Shown piece after piece: positions 37,878-45,816 of a stretch of DNA of 64,000 bases. Under the pieces are notes generated by a model. That model was not told the origin of the DNA and did no database searches. It saw nothing but the letters and a program-made list of their open reading frames with translations. The stretch lies in assembly GCA_016213675.1 (NCBI GenBank), contig JACQZW010000025.1, positions 1 to 64,000 on the forward strand, in the 5' to 3' direction. Both the position numbers and the translations under genes were made by a program. The DNA is from Acidobacteriota bacterium (lineage in GTDB: Bacteria; Acidobacteriota; Thermoanaerobaculia; Thermoanaerobaculales; Thermoanaerobaculaceae). Positions within the stretch are counted from its first letter, which is position 1. The number at the start of each line of letters is the position of its first letter.

Positions 37878-37886
37878 TGCTACCGT
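37878..37886 (+). promoter_or_regulatory. Extended -10 promoter of RDD gene, leaderless
   Basis: TGCTACCGT (TG-N-TACCGT) is 6 bases before ATG 37893; no Shine-Dalgarno. The divergent cytochrome gene starts 69 bases away. Confidence 0.55.
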
Positions 37887-37892
37887 GCCGGC

Positions 37893-38654
37893 ATGGCCAT
37901 CCGCCGACTCTCCGACCAGCCCCTCCGCGTCGTCCCCGAGCTGCTCGGGGCCGAGCTCGCGTCGCCGCTGCGCCGCGCTGTCGCGTTCGCGATCGACTAC
38001 AGCTTGCTGATCGTTCCCAGTGTGGCGGTGGCCGTTGGCATCGTCTGGGTGGCGCTGCGGGTCACCGAGCCGGCGGCACTCAGCGGCATCGAGCGGTTGC
38101 TCCAGCGGGGGGCGTTGGCTGAGGCCGAGTACCGGGAAGCGCTCGGGGCGACCCTGCCGCTGCTGGTGCGACACGACGCCCCCGGCCTGCCGCCGGCGGT
38201 CGCGGCGGCCGTCGAGGAGGGCGACCTGGCCGGCGCCGTCGAACGCCTCATCCGGGACGACTACGACTTCGTGTTCAGCCTCAAGATCGGCGACTTCGGC
38301 GAGCCGGCGCTGCCGCCCCGGAAGATCCGCGTCGAGGTCGCCCACCTGATCCCCAAGGCGCTGCGCGCGGCCGCGCTGTTCGGCGTCATGGCGATCTACT
38401 TCACCCTCTGTACCGCGCGGTGGGGACGGACGCTCGGCAAGCGGCTGGCCGGCATCCGGGTGGTGCGCCTCGACGGCCACCGCCTGTCACTGGCCGAGGG
38501 CCTCGAGCGCTTCATCGGCTACCTTCACATCCCCGGCTCGCTTGGGACGGCGCTCCTCGACCTCTGGCGCGACCCCAACCGTCGCATGCCCCACGACCGC
38601 GTCGTCAACACCGCGGTGGTCCGCGTGCGGCCGGCCGCACGGCGGGGGCCGTGA
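37893..38654 (+). CDS. RDD family membrane protein
   Basis: 253 residues. RDD signature R-D-D: SPLRRAVAFAIDYSLLIVPSV near the N-terminus and RWGRTLGKRLAGIRVVRLDG later. Three or four membrane segments; a cytoplasmic loop of about 100 residues separates helices 2 and 3. Function unknown; some RDD proteins act as ion antiporters. It ends with GTGA, so the next small gene overlaps by 4 bases. Confidence 0.85.
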   Translation: MAIRRLSDQPLRVVPELLGAELASPLRRAVAFAIDYSLLIVPSVAVAVGIVWVALRVTEPAALSGIERLLQRGALAEAEYREALGATLPLLVRHDAPGLPPAVAAAVEEGDLAGAVERLIRDDYDFVFSLKIGDFGEPALPPRKIRVEVAHLIPKALRAAALFGVMAIYFTLCTARWGRTLGKRLAGIRVVRLDGHRLSLAEGLERFIGYLHIPGSLGTALLDLWRDPNRRMPHDRVVNTAVVRVRPAARRGP

Positions 38655-38836
38655 CCTACAACTTCGACGCCGACGCGTGGTACGAGCGGGAGCGCGCTGC
38701 CCTCAAGCGCCGGGGCGCGGCCGGCGAGCTGAACGACGCCGAGCTCACCGCCGCGGTCGAGGATCTCGATCGCCGCTACGACGAGATGCTCGCCCGTCTC
38801 GACGGCTCCTTCGCCATCCCACCCACCCGCCAGTGA
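38651..38836 (+). CDS. Small helical protein of unknown function
   Basis: 61 residues (GTG start overlapping the RDD stop, GTGA). Sequence is charged and helical (YERERAALKRRGAAGELND, LDRRYDEMLARLDGSF), with a C-terminal IPPTRQ. Translational coupling to the RDD gene suggests a partner. Not recognised. A GAAGAGG-word repeat begins directly after the stop. Confidence 0.65.
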   Translation: MTYNFDADAWYERERAALKRRGAAGELNDAELTAAVEDLDRRYDEMLARLDGSFAIPPTRQ

Positions 38837-38880
38837 CAGGGGAGAGGGAAGAGGGAAGAGGGAAGAGGGGGAGGGAAGAG
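38837..38880. repeat. Short-word repeat (AAGAGGG)
   Basis: Tandem heptamers AAGAGGG between the small helical gene and the DUF6191-like gene. No complementary arm nearby. Confidence 0.75.
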
Positions 38881-38964
38881 TCGCCTGGCCGCGTGCTTGG
38901 CGGGTGGCCAGCCCGAGTGGCGGGTCGAAGGGTCGGGCCAAGCCTCAGGCGAATCCCGAACCGA

Positions 38965-39315
38965 TCAGCGTCTCGACCCTGGGCGTGAGCGTCGGCGGGT
39001 ACCCCTGGAGGGTTGGGTGGGCGTGCACCCCTGGGCGGGTGGTCGGGAGGGCACCCCCGGGTGGTCGGGTGGGGGCGCGCCCTCGTCGTCCTCCTCCTCG
39101 ACGACGCGGCGCTGCTCCTCGACGGCGTGGCGCGCGGACGGCTGCACCAGGGAGTGGATCTCGAGCATCGCGCTGCCGAGGGAGCCGGGGCTCGCCTTCC
39201 GGCGGCGGTAGTAGATGACGCCGCGCGCCTCGGCGGCGAGGAGCAGCCGGTCGAGGCCGGCCAGCAGGGCGGCGACGGCCACGACGGCGAGCGTCCACTT
39301 CACGACGGGCGGCAC
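38965..39315 (-). CDS. Small membrane protein with repeat-encoded tail
   Basis: 116 residues. N-terminal helix (residues 5-24, WTLAVVAVAALLAGLDRLLL) followed by VIYYRRRKASPGS and a DUF6191-like stretch (SLVQPSARHAVEEQRRVVEEEDD). GGAGGG is 6 bases before GTG 39315. The last 38 or so residues (Pro/Arg-rich, from GAPPPDHPGV) are read from the 26-base tandem repeat at 38974-39077, so the original 3' end was probably near residue 78. Confidence is in the N-terminal part. Confidence 0.55.
   Translation of the reverse strand: MPPVVKWTLAVVAVAALLAGLDRLLLAAEARGVIYYRRRKASPGSLGSAMLEIHSLVQPSARHAVEEQRRVVEEEDDEGAPPPDHPGVPSRPPAQGCTPTQPSRGTRRRSRPGSRR
38974..39077. repeat. 26-bp G-rich tandem repeat, locus 2
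   Basis: Four exact 26-base units (38974, 39000, 39026, 39052). Unit 3 is identical at 23 of 26 positions to unit 27896-27921 of locus 1. It is preceded by CTCGACCCTGGG, as locus 1 is by TTCAACCCTGGG. Confidence 0.85.
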
Positions 39316-39407
39316 CGAGGTCCCTCCACCTGGATTGTTGCACAGGGTCGCGGGGTTGTAGCCGGGGGCGATCGCACCGATGCGAACGCACCCTCGGAGG
39401 AGGCACG

Positions 39408-39905
39408 ATGAAGCGACTGGTCGATCCGCTCCTGGCGGAGTTCAACCACGAGGCACACACGACTCGCCGGTTGCTCGAGCGGCTGCCCGACGACAAGCTC
39501 GGCTGGAAGCCCCACGAGAAATCGATGACGCTGGGCAAGCTCGCGACGCACCTGGCGGAGATCCCGGCGTTCTTCACGTCGATCCTGGTCGACGAGACGA
39601 CCCCGGCCGGCGGCGGCGCGGCTCGTCCCGCCGCGACGACTCGGGACGAGATCCTGGCGGCGTTCGAAGGTGCCATCGCACGGTTCACCGCGTCGCTGGG
39701 CGAGCGGACCGACGCGCAGATGCTGGAGCGGTGGCGGTTCGTGCGGGGCGAGCAGGTCATCGTCGAGCTGCCGCGGGTCGCGGCGGTGCGCGCGCTGGTG
39801 CTGTCGCACTCGATCCACCACCGGGGCCAGCTCTCGGTCTACCTGCGCCTGCTCGACATCCCCGTGCCGCGGATCTACGGCCCGTCCGCCGACGAGCCGA
39901 TGTGA
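39408..39905 (+). CDS. DinB family protein
   Basis: 165 residues, four-helix bundle. Family features: LVDPLLAEFNHEAHTTRRLLERLPDDKLGWKPHEKSMTLGKLATHLAEIP and a C-terminal SHSIHHRGQLSVYLRLLDIPVPRIYGPSADE, whose His (near 48-50 and HH near 137) form the metal site. DinB proteins often act as metal-dependent, thiol-linked enzymes; substrate unknown. GGAGGAGG lies 6 bases before the ATG. No operon partner. Confidence 0.9.
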   Translation: MKRLVDPLLAEFNHEAHTTRRLLERLPDDKLGWKPHEKSMTLGKLATHLAEIPAFFTSILVDETTPAGGGAARPAATTRDEILAAFEGAIARFTASLGERTDAQMLERWRFVRGEQVIVELPRVAAVRALVLSHSIHHRGQLSVYLRLLDIPVPRIYGPSADEPM

Positions 39906-39977
39906 CGAGGGCCTAAGGGCTGGGGCGCGAGGCCTGGGCCCGGGAAAGCGAACCGGCGTGGCGTCGTCCTCGGTGTC

Positions 39978-41072
39978 TCAGCCGAGCCGGCGGCGGAAGC
40001 GCAGCCGCGCGGCGGTCAGGATCACGGCCGCCAGGGTGAGCAGCGCGACCGCCTGCGGCCACAGCTCGGCGAAGCCGACCCCCTTCAGGAACACGCCGCG
40101 CAAGATCACCACGTAGTAGCGCAGCGGCACCAGGTAGGTCGCGAGCTGGAATGCCTGCGGCATGTTCTGGATCGGGAAGATGAATCCCGACAAGTAGATC
40201 TGCGGCAGCATGAACACGAAGGCCGAGAGCATCATCGCCTGCTGCTGGGTGCGCGACAGCGTCGAGACGAGCAGCCCGAGCCCCAGCGTGCAGAGCACGA
40301 ACGGCAGCGTGAGCAGGAAGAGCGTCAGGTACGAGCCGCGCATCGGCACGCGGAACCAGAACACCACAACGGGCATCGCGGTGAGGATCTCGACGAGGCC
40401 GACCAGCGCGTAGGGCACGAGCTTCCCGACGATGAGCTGGCCGGGCTTGAGCGGCGTGACGAGGAGCTGCTCCATGGTCCCGAGCTCGCTCTCGCGGACC
40501 AGGGCCATCGAGGTGAGCATCATCGTCATGATCATGATGATCAGCCCCAGCACGCCGGGGACCATGAAGTTGCGGCTCTTCAGGTCGGGGTTGTAGAGGA
40601 CGAGCGGCCGGAGCTCGACGAGCGGCCGCACGCCGCCGCTCGCGTTGACGAGCTGCACGACGTTGGCGGCGTACGCGAGGCCGATCGTGCCGCCCGTCGC
40701 GTCGGAGCCGTCGGCGAGGAGCTGGATCGTGCCCGGTCGCCCCGCGGCGCGATCGGCGGAGAAGCCGGCAGGGATGGTCACCGCGAGGCGGGCGTCCCCG
40801 GCGGCGAGTAGGGGATCGAGCGCTTCCTGGGCATCCACCGTGCGGACCAGGCGGAAGTAGGTCGAGGCGGTGAACGCCTCAACCAGCCCCCGACTCTCCG
40901 CCGTCCGGTCGAGGTCGCACACCGCGAGCTCGATGTGCTTGATATCGGTGGTGGCCGCGTAGCCGAGGATGAAGAGCTGCAGTACCGGCGCGACGAAGAG
41001 CATGGGCAGGATCTTTGGGTCGCGCCGGAGCTGGAGAAGCTCCTTGACGAGCAGGTTGAGCAGCGCCCTCAC
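39978..41072 (-). CDS. ABC-2 exporter permease, YbhR/YhhJ-like (first)
   Basis: 364 residues, six membrane helices with a large periplasmic loop after helix 1. Signatures: VKELLQLRRDPKILPMLF, GTMEQLLVTPLKPGQLIVGKLVPY, SGFIFPIQNMPQAFQLATYLVPLRYYVVILRGVFLKG. GTG 41072 has GGAGG upstream. It is the last gene of the exporter operon and forms a heterodimer with the next permease gene, as YbhS and YbhR do. Confidence 0.92.
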   Translation of the reverse strand: MRALLNLLVKELLQLRRDPKILPMLFVAPVLQLFILGYAATTDIKHIELAVCDLDRTAESRGLVEAFTASTYFRLVRTVDAQEALDPLLAAGDARLAVTIPAGFSADRAAGRPGTIQLLADGSDATGGTIGLAYAANVVQLVNASGGVRPLVELRPLVLYNPDLKSRNFMVPGVLGLIIMIMTMMLTSMALVRESELGTMEQLLVTPLKPGQLIVGKLVPYALVGLVEILTAMPVVVFWFRVPMRGSYLTLFLLTLPFVLCTLGLGLLVSTLSRTQQQAMMLSAFVFMLPQIYLSGFIFPIQNMPQAFQLATYLVPLRYYVVILRGVFLKGVGFAELWPQAVALLTLAAVILTAARLRFRRRLG

Positions 41073-41181
41073 TCCCCACCTCCCGCCCGCCCAGGCCCCC
41101 GGCTCAAGGCTTTGGGCGTGAGCAGAACCTCGTCCCGACGCGTCTGACGGACCCCGGGCCCGGACCCCCGGACCCCGGTCA

Positions 41182-42285
41182 TCACAGGCTCCTCACGGTT
41201 CGGACGGTGGCGGCCGCCAGGACCACACCGCCGTAGACGATCAGCGCGACCGCCTGCGGCCACCAGACCTCCGGCCCGGTTCCCTTGAGGACGATGCCGC
41301 GCAGGGCAACGAGGAAGTAGCGGGCGGGGACGATGTGGGTGATCACCTGGACCGGCACCGGCATCGACGAGATCGGGAAGATGAACCCGGAGAGGAGCAG
41401 CGTCGGTAGCATCGACGAGAGCAGGCCCATCTGGAACGCCACCTGTTGGGTGTCCGCGAGCGTGGAGATGAACACGCCCCAGCCGAGGCCGCCGGCGAGG
41501 TAGAGCAGCGTGATCAGCGCGAGGGAGAACAACGAGCCGCGCACCGGGACGTCGAACAGCGCCCAGGCGAGGAACAGCGAACCGGCCGCCGACACCGAGG
41601 CGACGAGCAGGTACGGCAGAGTCTTGCCGACGAGCAGCTCGAGGGCCAGGAGCGGCGTCGCGCGGAGCGACTCCATCGTGCCGCGCTCCTTCTCGCGCAC
41701 GACCGCGAGGGCGGTCGCGATCACCGAAGTGACCATGAGGATGAACGCCACCAGCCCCGGCACCAGGAAGCGCGACGAGGAGAGGTCGGGGTTGTACCAG
41801 ATCAACGGTCGCGCCAGCACCGGACCCTCCCGGGCCGCGCGGTGCAGGACCGGCGACACGGAGGCGACGATCTGCCGAGCGTAGCCGAGGATCGTGGTCG
41901 CCGTCTGTGCGTCGGCGCCGTCGAGGACGAACTGCAGCGTGATCTCGCGCCCGGCGGCGAGGTCGGCGCCGTAGCCCTCCGGGATGACCAGCGCCGCCTG
42001 CGCCTTCCCGGTGTCGAAGAGTCCGTCGAGGACGCGCTCGTCGCGGCCGTGCGCGACGAGGTCGAAGTAGCCGCTGTCGAGGAACGCGGCGCGGACGTCG
42101 CGCGCCGCGCGGCCGCCGTCGTGATCGACGACGGCGAGGCGGATGTGATGGATGTCGAACGACAGCGCGTAGCCGTAGATGAGCAGCAGCACCATCGGCA
42201 TGCCGAGCAGCGTCAACGAGGTGCGCAGGTCGCGGCGGAGCTGGAGCAGCTCCTTGATGGCGATCGCCAGCGTTCTCCTGATCAC
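41182..42285 (-). CDS. ABC-2 exporter permease, YbhS-like (second)
   Basis: 367 residues. Same organisation as its neighbour: IAIKELLQLRRDLRTSLTLLGMPM, GTMESLRATPLLALELLVGK, SGFIFPISSMPVPVQVITHIVPARYFLVALRGIVLKG. GGAGGT is upstream of GTG 42285. The start overlaps the ATPase stop by 4 bases (GTGA). A 109-base gap with a small repeat (GGACCCC) separates it from the other permease. Confidence 0.92.
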   Translation of the reverse strand: MIRRTLAIAIKELLQLRRDLRTSLTLLGMPMVLLLIYGYALSFDIHHIRLAVVDHDGGRAARDVRAAFLDSGYFDLVAHGRDERVLDGLFDTGKAQAALVIPEGYGADLAAGREITLQFVLDGADAQTATTILGYARQIVASVSPVLHRAAREGPVLARPLIWYNPDLSSSRFLVPGLVAFILMVTSVIATALAVVREKERGTMESLRATPLLALELLVGKTLPYLLVASVSAAGSLFLAWALFDVPVRGSLFSLALITLLYLAGGLGWGVFISTLADTQQVAFQMGLLSSMLPTLLLSGFIFPISSMPVPVQVITHIVPARYFLVALRGIVLKGTGPEVWWPQAVALIVYGGVVLAAATVRTVRSL

Positions 42286-43355
42286 GCCGCACCTCCGGGC
42301 TCGCCGCCAACGCCCTGAGTTCCGTGTCCCGAGTCCCGAGTCCCGGGTCCGGCGCCCCGGGTCCCGGGTCCGGGAGAACCGGCTGCCGGGCGACTCGGGA
42401 CTCCGGACCCGGGACTCGCGGCCATCTGGTCGGCGAGGCGGATCGTGTGGATGAAGGCGTCCTCGAGCGAGGGCGCGATCGGCCGGACCTCGATGGGGGC
42501 GAAGCCCGCCGTCTCGAGGCGGCGGGCAAGCTCGGCAGCCCGCGCCGGGTCGTCGAGGACCGCGTGCAGGCGCTCGCCGAACAGCGCGGCCTCGCTCACC
42601 CAGGGGAGCTGCTCCAGCTCGCGCAGCGCCCGGGGCGCGCGGACGCAGCTCACCTCGACGACGGCGCCGGCGGCGAAGACGCTCTTGAGGGCCGGCACGG
42701 TGTCGAGGGCGAGCAGGCGCCCGGCGTGCATCAGCGCGACCCGGTGGCAGCGCTCCGCCTCGTCCATGTAGTGAGTGGTGACGAACACGGTGGTGCCTCC
42801 CGCGCTGAGCTCGTCGATGAGGTCCCAGAACCGCCGGCGCGCCTCCGGGTCGACGCCGCCGGTCGGCTCGTCGAGGAACACCACGGGTGGCTCGTGGAGG
42901 AGCGCCGCGCCGAGGGCGAGGCGCTGACGGAAGCCGCTGGGGAGCTCGCGGACCAGGGCGGACCGCTCGTCCTCGAGCCCCGCGGTCCGGATCGCCCACT
43001 CCGCGCGCGCCCGCAGCGCCGCGCCGAACAGCCCATACGCGCCACCCCAGAAGCGCAGGTTCTCGTCGACGGTGAGGTCGGTGTAGAGCGAGAAGCGCTG
43101 CGACATGTAACCGATCCGTCGCTTCACCTCGTCGGCCTGGCGGGCGATGTCGAGGCCGAGCACCGAGGCGCTCCCCGAGGATGGCGCGAGCAGCCCGCAG
43201 AGCATGCGGATCGTCGTGGTCTTGCCCGCGCCGTTGGAACCGAGGAAGCCGAAGACCTCGCCCCTCGTGACCTCGAACGACACGCGGTCGACGGCGACGA
43301 ACGGCCCGAAGGAGCGCGACAGCTCCCGCGCCACGACGACCGGCGCCTGCGTCAC
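42282..43355 (-). CDS. ABC exporter ATP-binding protein with repeat-encoded tail
   Basis: 357 residues. Walker A GSNGAGKT (residues about 39-46), Q-loop MSQRFSLYTDL, LSGG-like PSGFRQRLALG, Walker B VVFLDEPTGG and H-loop THYMDEAERC, like YbhF halves and the CcmA/DRA families. From about residue 311 the sequence becomes Gly/Pro/Arg-rich because the short-word repeat at 42313-42418 is translated in frame; the paralogue at 44875 ends at 313 residues without it. Start GTG 43355. Confidence 0.9.
   Translation of the reverse strand: MTQAPVVVARELSRSFGPFVAVDRVSFEVTRGEVFGFLGSNGAGKTTTIRMLCGLLAPSSGSASVLGLDIARQADEVKRRIGYMSQRFSLYTDLTVDENLRFWGGAYGLFGAALRARAEWAIRTAGLEDERSALVRELPSGFRQRLALGAALLHEPPVVFLDEPTGGVDPEARRRFWDLIDELSAGGTTVFVTTHYMDEAERCHRVALMHAGRLLALDTVPALKSVFAAGAVVEVSCVRAPRALRELEQLPWVSEAALFGERLHAVLDDPARAAELARRLETAGFAPIEVRPIAPSLEDAFIHTIRLADQMAASPGSGVPSRPAAGSPGPGTRGAGPGTRDSGHGTQGVGGEPGGAA
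42313..42418. repeat. Short-word repeat (CCCGAGT/CCCGGGT)
   Basis: Tandem heptamers CCCGAGT, CCCGGGT and a reverse arm (ACTCGGGACTCC) at the 3' end of the ATPase gene, in frame with its C-terminus. Confidence 0.8.
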
Positions 43356-44878
43356 CGGCCGACCGCCCGCTGCAGCCGGGCGGCCGCGATCCACGCCGTG
43401 GCCCGGACGTCGATCTGCTGCAGCTCGGCCGCGGCCAGGTCGGCCTGGGCGTCGAGCATCTCGACCATCGTCGCGAGCCCCGCCTGCTGCCGTTCGAGCG
43501 AAGCCCGCTCGCGCTCGGTGGCTGCCGCGTGGGCGGCGTCGGCGGCGCCCACCTCGTCGAGCGCGCTCTCGACGTCGCGGCGGGCGAGCTCGACGTCGAG
43601 TGCGACGCGTCGGGCCGCATCCTCGCGCTCCTCGGCGAGCGCCCGCTGGCCGGCGCGCGAGGCCGCCGCGTCGGCCCGGGCCCTGCCGCCGTCGAACAGC
43701 GTCCAGCCCGCCGCGAGGCCAACGCTCCACGAGTCGTTCCACTCGTCGGCGAGCGGGAAGTAGCGCTGGTTCGGGCGGGCGAGGTCCCACTGCGCCGCCA
43801 GGGCGAGCGAGGGACGGGCCTGGGCCAGGACGGCGGTCTCCCGGGCCGCCAGCGCGGCGCGTTGCGCGGCGAGGGCGGCGAGCTCCGGGCGCGTCGCGAG
43901 CGCGTCGCGCTGCAGCTTCGCGAGATCGCCCGGCGGGGCGGGAAGCGAGGTCCCGAGGCGGTCGGCGAGCTCGAGCGTGTCGCCGTCACCGAGGAGGAGC
44001 AGGGAGCGCAGGCGCGCGGTGGCCTCGACGGCGCGCGTCTCGGCGCGGCTCACCTGGACGCGGGCCGACGCGTGCCGCGACTCCGCCGCGAGGAGGTCAG
44101 CGCGCACCGCCATGCCGGCGTCGAGGAGGGCGCGGGTGTCGGTGAGGAGCCGCTCGGCGCGCTGCTGCTGTGCCGTCGCCGCCTCGCGGCCGGCGTCGGC
44201 GCGGACCGCGTCCCAGTAGGCCAGACGGGCGGTGAGGCGAAGGTCGGCGAGCGCCTGGGAACGGGCGGCGTCGGTCGCGGCGAGGTCGTCGCGGCTCGCC
44301 TGGCGGCCGGCCGAGATCGCGCCGCCGCTGTACAGGACCTGGGTGGCGCGGACGCCGGTCGCATAGGTCGTCGTGATGTCCGGGGCGATGACCACCGGGG
44401 GCGCCTGGGCGCCGGCGAGGGGTACGGCGAACTCGGGCACCGAGCTGCGCCGGGCGACCGTGGCGGTGGCGGCGACCGCGGGCAGACGGGAGGCGTCGGC
44501 GGCCGCGACGAACGCGCGCGCCGCCTCGACTCGTGCGGCCGAGGCCAGCGCGCCGTGCGAGACGGCGACGACGCGCTCCGCCGCCGCGTTCGCGTCGAGC
44601 CTGATCGTCTCCGCGTTCGCGGTGGCCGCGCTGGTCAGACAGAGCAACGCGACGGCGAGGGCGCGCCTCGAGATCTCCAGGCGGGTCCCCGCCGTCAATG
44701 CGAGCGAGGGGTGCGAGCGAAGCAATCCCGCCGCCTGAGGTGGGCGCGCGACTGCGTGGAATTTGCTTCGGTGCCGCTGCACGGCGCCGCTCCATGACGG
44801 TTGATGCCTCGATGTCGCGGGCACCGTGGGTGGGGGAACTCTCGACTCCCGACGCTCGACTCCCGACGTGGTGTTCAT
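43352..44878 (-). CDS. TolC-family outer-membrane efflux protein
   Basis: 508 residues from ATG 44878, which has GGAGG upstream and overlaps the ATPase stop (ATGA). The signal peptide (EISRRALAVALLCLTSAATANAE) lies only at residues 67-88, so the first 60 codons come from a repeat and a MITE-like insertion, 44699-44878. A start at TTG 44698 would remove them and leave a normal signal peptide. The mature protein is the long helical TolC type with two tandem halves (ARQALADLRLTARLAYWDAVRADAG and VALDVELARRDVESALDEV). It forms the outer-membrane duct for the HlyD/ABC exporter. The start is unsettled. Confidence 0.8.
   Translation of the reverse strand: MNTTSGVERRESRVPPPTVPATSRHQPSWSGAVQRHRSKFHAVARPPQAAGLLRSHPSLALTAGTRLEISRRALAVALLCLTSAATANAETIRLDANAAAERVVAVSHGALASAARVEAARAFVAAADASRLPAVAATATVARRSSVPEFAVPLAGAQAPPVVIAPDITTTYATGVRATQVLYSGGAISAGRQASRDDLAATDAARSQALADLRLTARLAYWDAVRADAGREAATAQQQRAERLLTDTRALLDAGMAVRADLLAAESRHASARVQVSRAETRAVEATARLRSLLLLGDGDTLELADRLGTSLPAPPGDLAKLQRDALATRPELAALAAQRAALAARETAVLAQARPSLALAAQWDLARPNQRYFPLADEWNDSWSVGLAAGWTLFDGGRARADAAASRAGQRALAEEREDAARRVALDVELARRDVESALDEVGAADAAHAAATERERASLERQQAGLATMVEMLDAQADLAAAELQQIDVRATAWIAAARLQRAVGR
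44693..44799. repeat. MITE-like palindromic element, copy 3
   Basis: Begins CGTCAATGCGAG and ends CATGACG (44793-44799); GAAGCAATCC and ATTTGCTTCG are the inner arms. It lies inside the 5' end of the TolC frame. Arms as in copy 2 (15990-16209). Confidence 0.6.
44836..44866. repeat. Short-word repeat (CTCGACTCCCGACG)
   Basis: Tandem CTCGACTC/CCGACG words, the complement of the GAGTCGA class, inside the N-terminal extension of the TolC frame. It encodes VERRESRV-type residues. Confidence 0.6.
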
Positions 44879-45816
44879 GCTGCCTCCGAGTTGATCGCCG
44901 CGGCGCTCCTGGTCAGGTGGAGGAAGGTGTCCTCGAGGCTCGGCGCGACGAGGTGGAGCTCGTCGACGGCGACCCCGGCGGCTTCGAGCGCCGACCGGAC
45001 GGTGGCCTGATCCGCGCCGGCGGCCAGGCGCACGTGGAAGCGGGCGGCGAACGGCTGGACGTCGAGGACCGCGGGCGAGGCCGCGAGCGCCTTCTCGACA
45101 AGGGTGCGCGGGCGCGCATCGACCTCGATGACGGTGCCGGGCAGGAGGGCGCGGAGGTCTGCGGGCGTCGCGTCCGCGAGCACCCTGCCGTGGTGCATGA
45201 GCACGACCCGCGAGCAGCGCTCGGCCTCGTCGAGGTAGGGGGTGGCGACGAGCAGTGTGAGCCCCTCGGCGACGAGGTCGGCGAGGAGGCGCCAGAACTC
45301 GCGCCGGGTGACCGGATCGACGCCGGTGGTCGGCTCGTCGAGGAGCAGCACCTCCGGGGCGTGCATCAGGCTGCACGCGAGGGCGAGCTTCTGCTTCATC
45401 CCACCGGACAGGCGGTCGGCCTGGCGGTCGCGGAACGGTGCGAGGCCGACACGCTCGAGGAGCATCGTGCGGCGCTCGCGCCAGCCGGGGATGCCGTACA
45501 GGAGGGCGAAGAACTGAACGTTCTCGTCGACCGTGAGGTCGCCGTAGAGGGCGAAGCGTTGCGCCAGGTAGCCGAGCTGTCGGTGCAGGGCGCGGCGGTG
45601 CTTCCAGGCGGAGTGGCCGAGCACCTCGACGGTCCCGGCGGAGGCTTGCAGGAGACCGGCCATGACGCGCAGCGTCGAGGTCTTGCCGGCGCCGTCCGGG
45701 CCGATCAGCCCCACGACCTCGCCGCGCCGGACGGAGAGATCGATGCCGCGGACCGCCTCGACTTTGCCGTAGCGCACGGCCAGACCCGTCGCCGTGATCA
45801 CGGCGTTGTCGACCAT
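44875..45816 (-). CDS. ABC exporter ATP-binding protein (second)
   Basis: 313 residues. Walker A GPDGAGKTS, Q-loop AQRFALYGDLT, LSGGMKQKLALA, Walker B VLLLDEPTTG, H-loop VATPYLDEAE. Together with the ATPase at 42282 it gives two separate proteins where E. coli YbhF has both cassettes in one chain. The stop overlaps the TolC start (ATGA), and the start overlaps the HlyD stop (TGATG). Confidence 0.92.
   Translation of the reverse strand: MVDNAVITATGLAVRYGKVEAVRGIDLSVRRGEVVGLIGPDGAGKTSTLRVMAGLLQASAGTVEVLGHSAWKHRRALHRQLGYLAQRFALYGDLTVDENVQFFALLYGIPGWRERRTMLLERVGLAPFRDRQADRLSGGMKQKLALACSLMHAPEVLLLDEPTTGVDPVTRREFWRLLADLVAEGLTLLVATPYLDEAERCSRVVLMHHGRVLADATPADLRALLPGTVIEVDARPRTLVEKALAASPAVLDVQPFAARFHVRLAAGADQATVRSALEAAGVAVDELHLVAPSLEDTFLHLTRSAAAINSEAA

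Noticed and set aside
41073-41181. 37-residue frame between the two ABC-2 permeases
   Set aside because: Composed of repeat-derived Gly/Arg/Pro words with no family features; likely repeat sequence.
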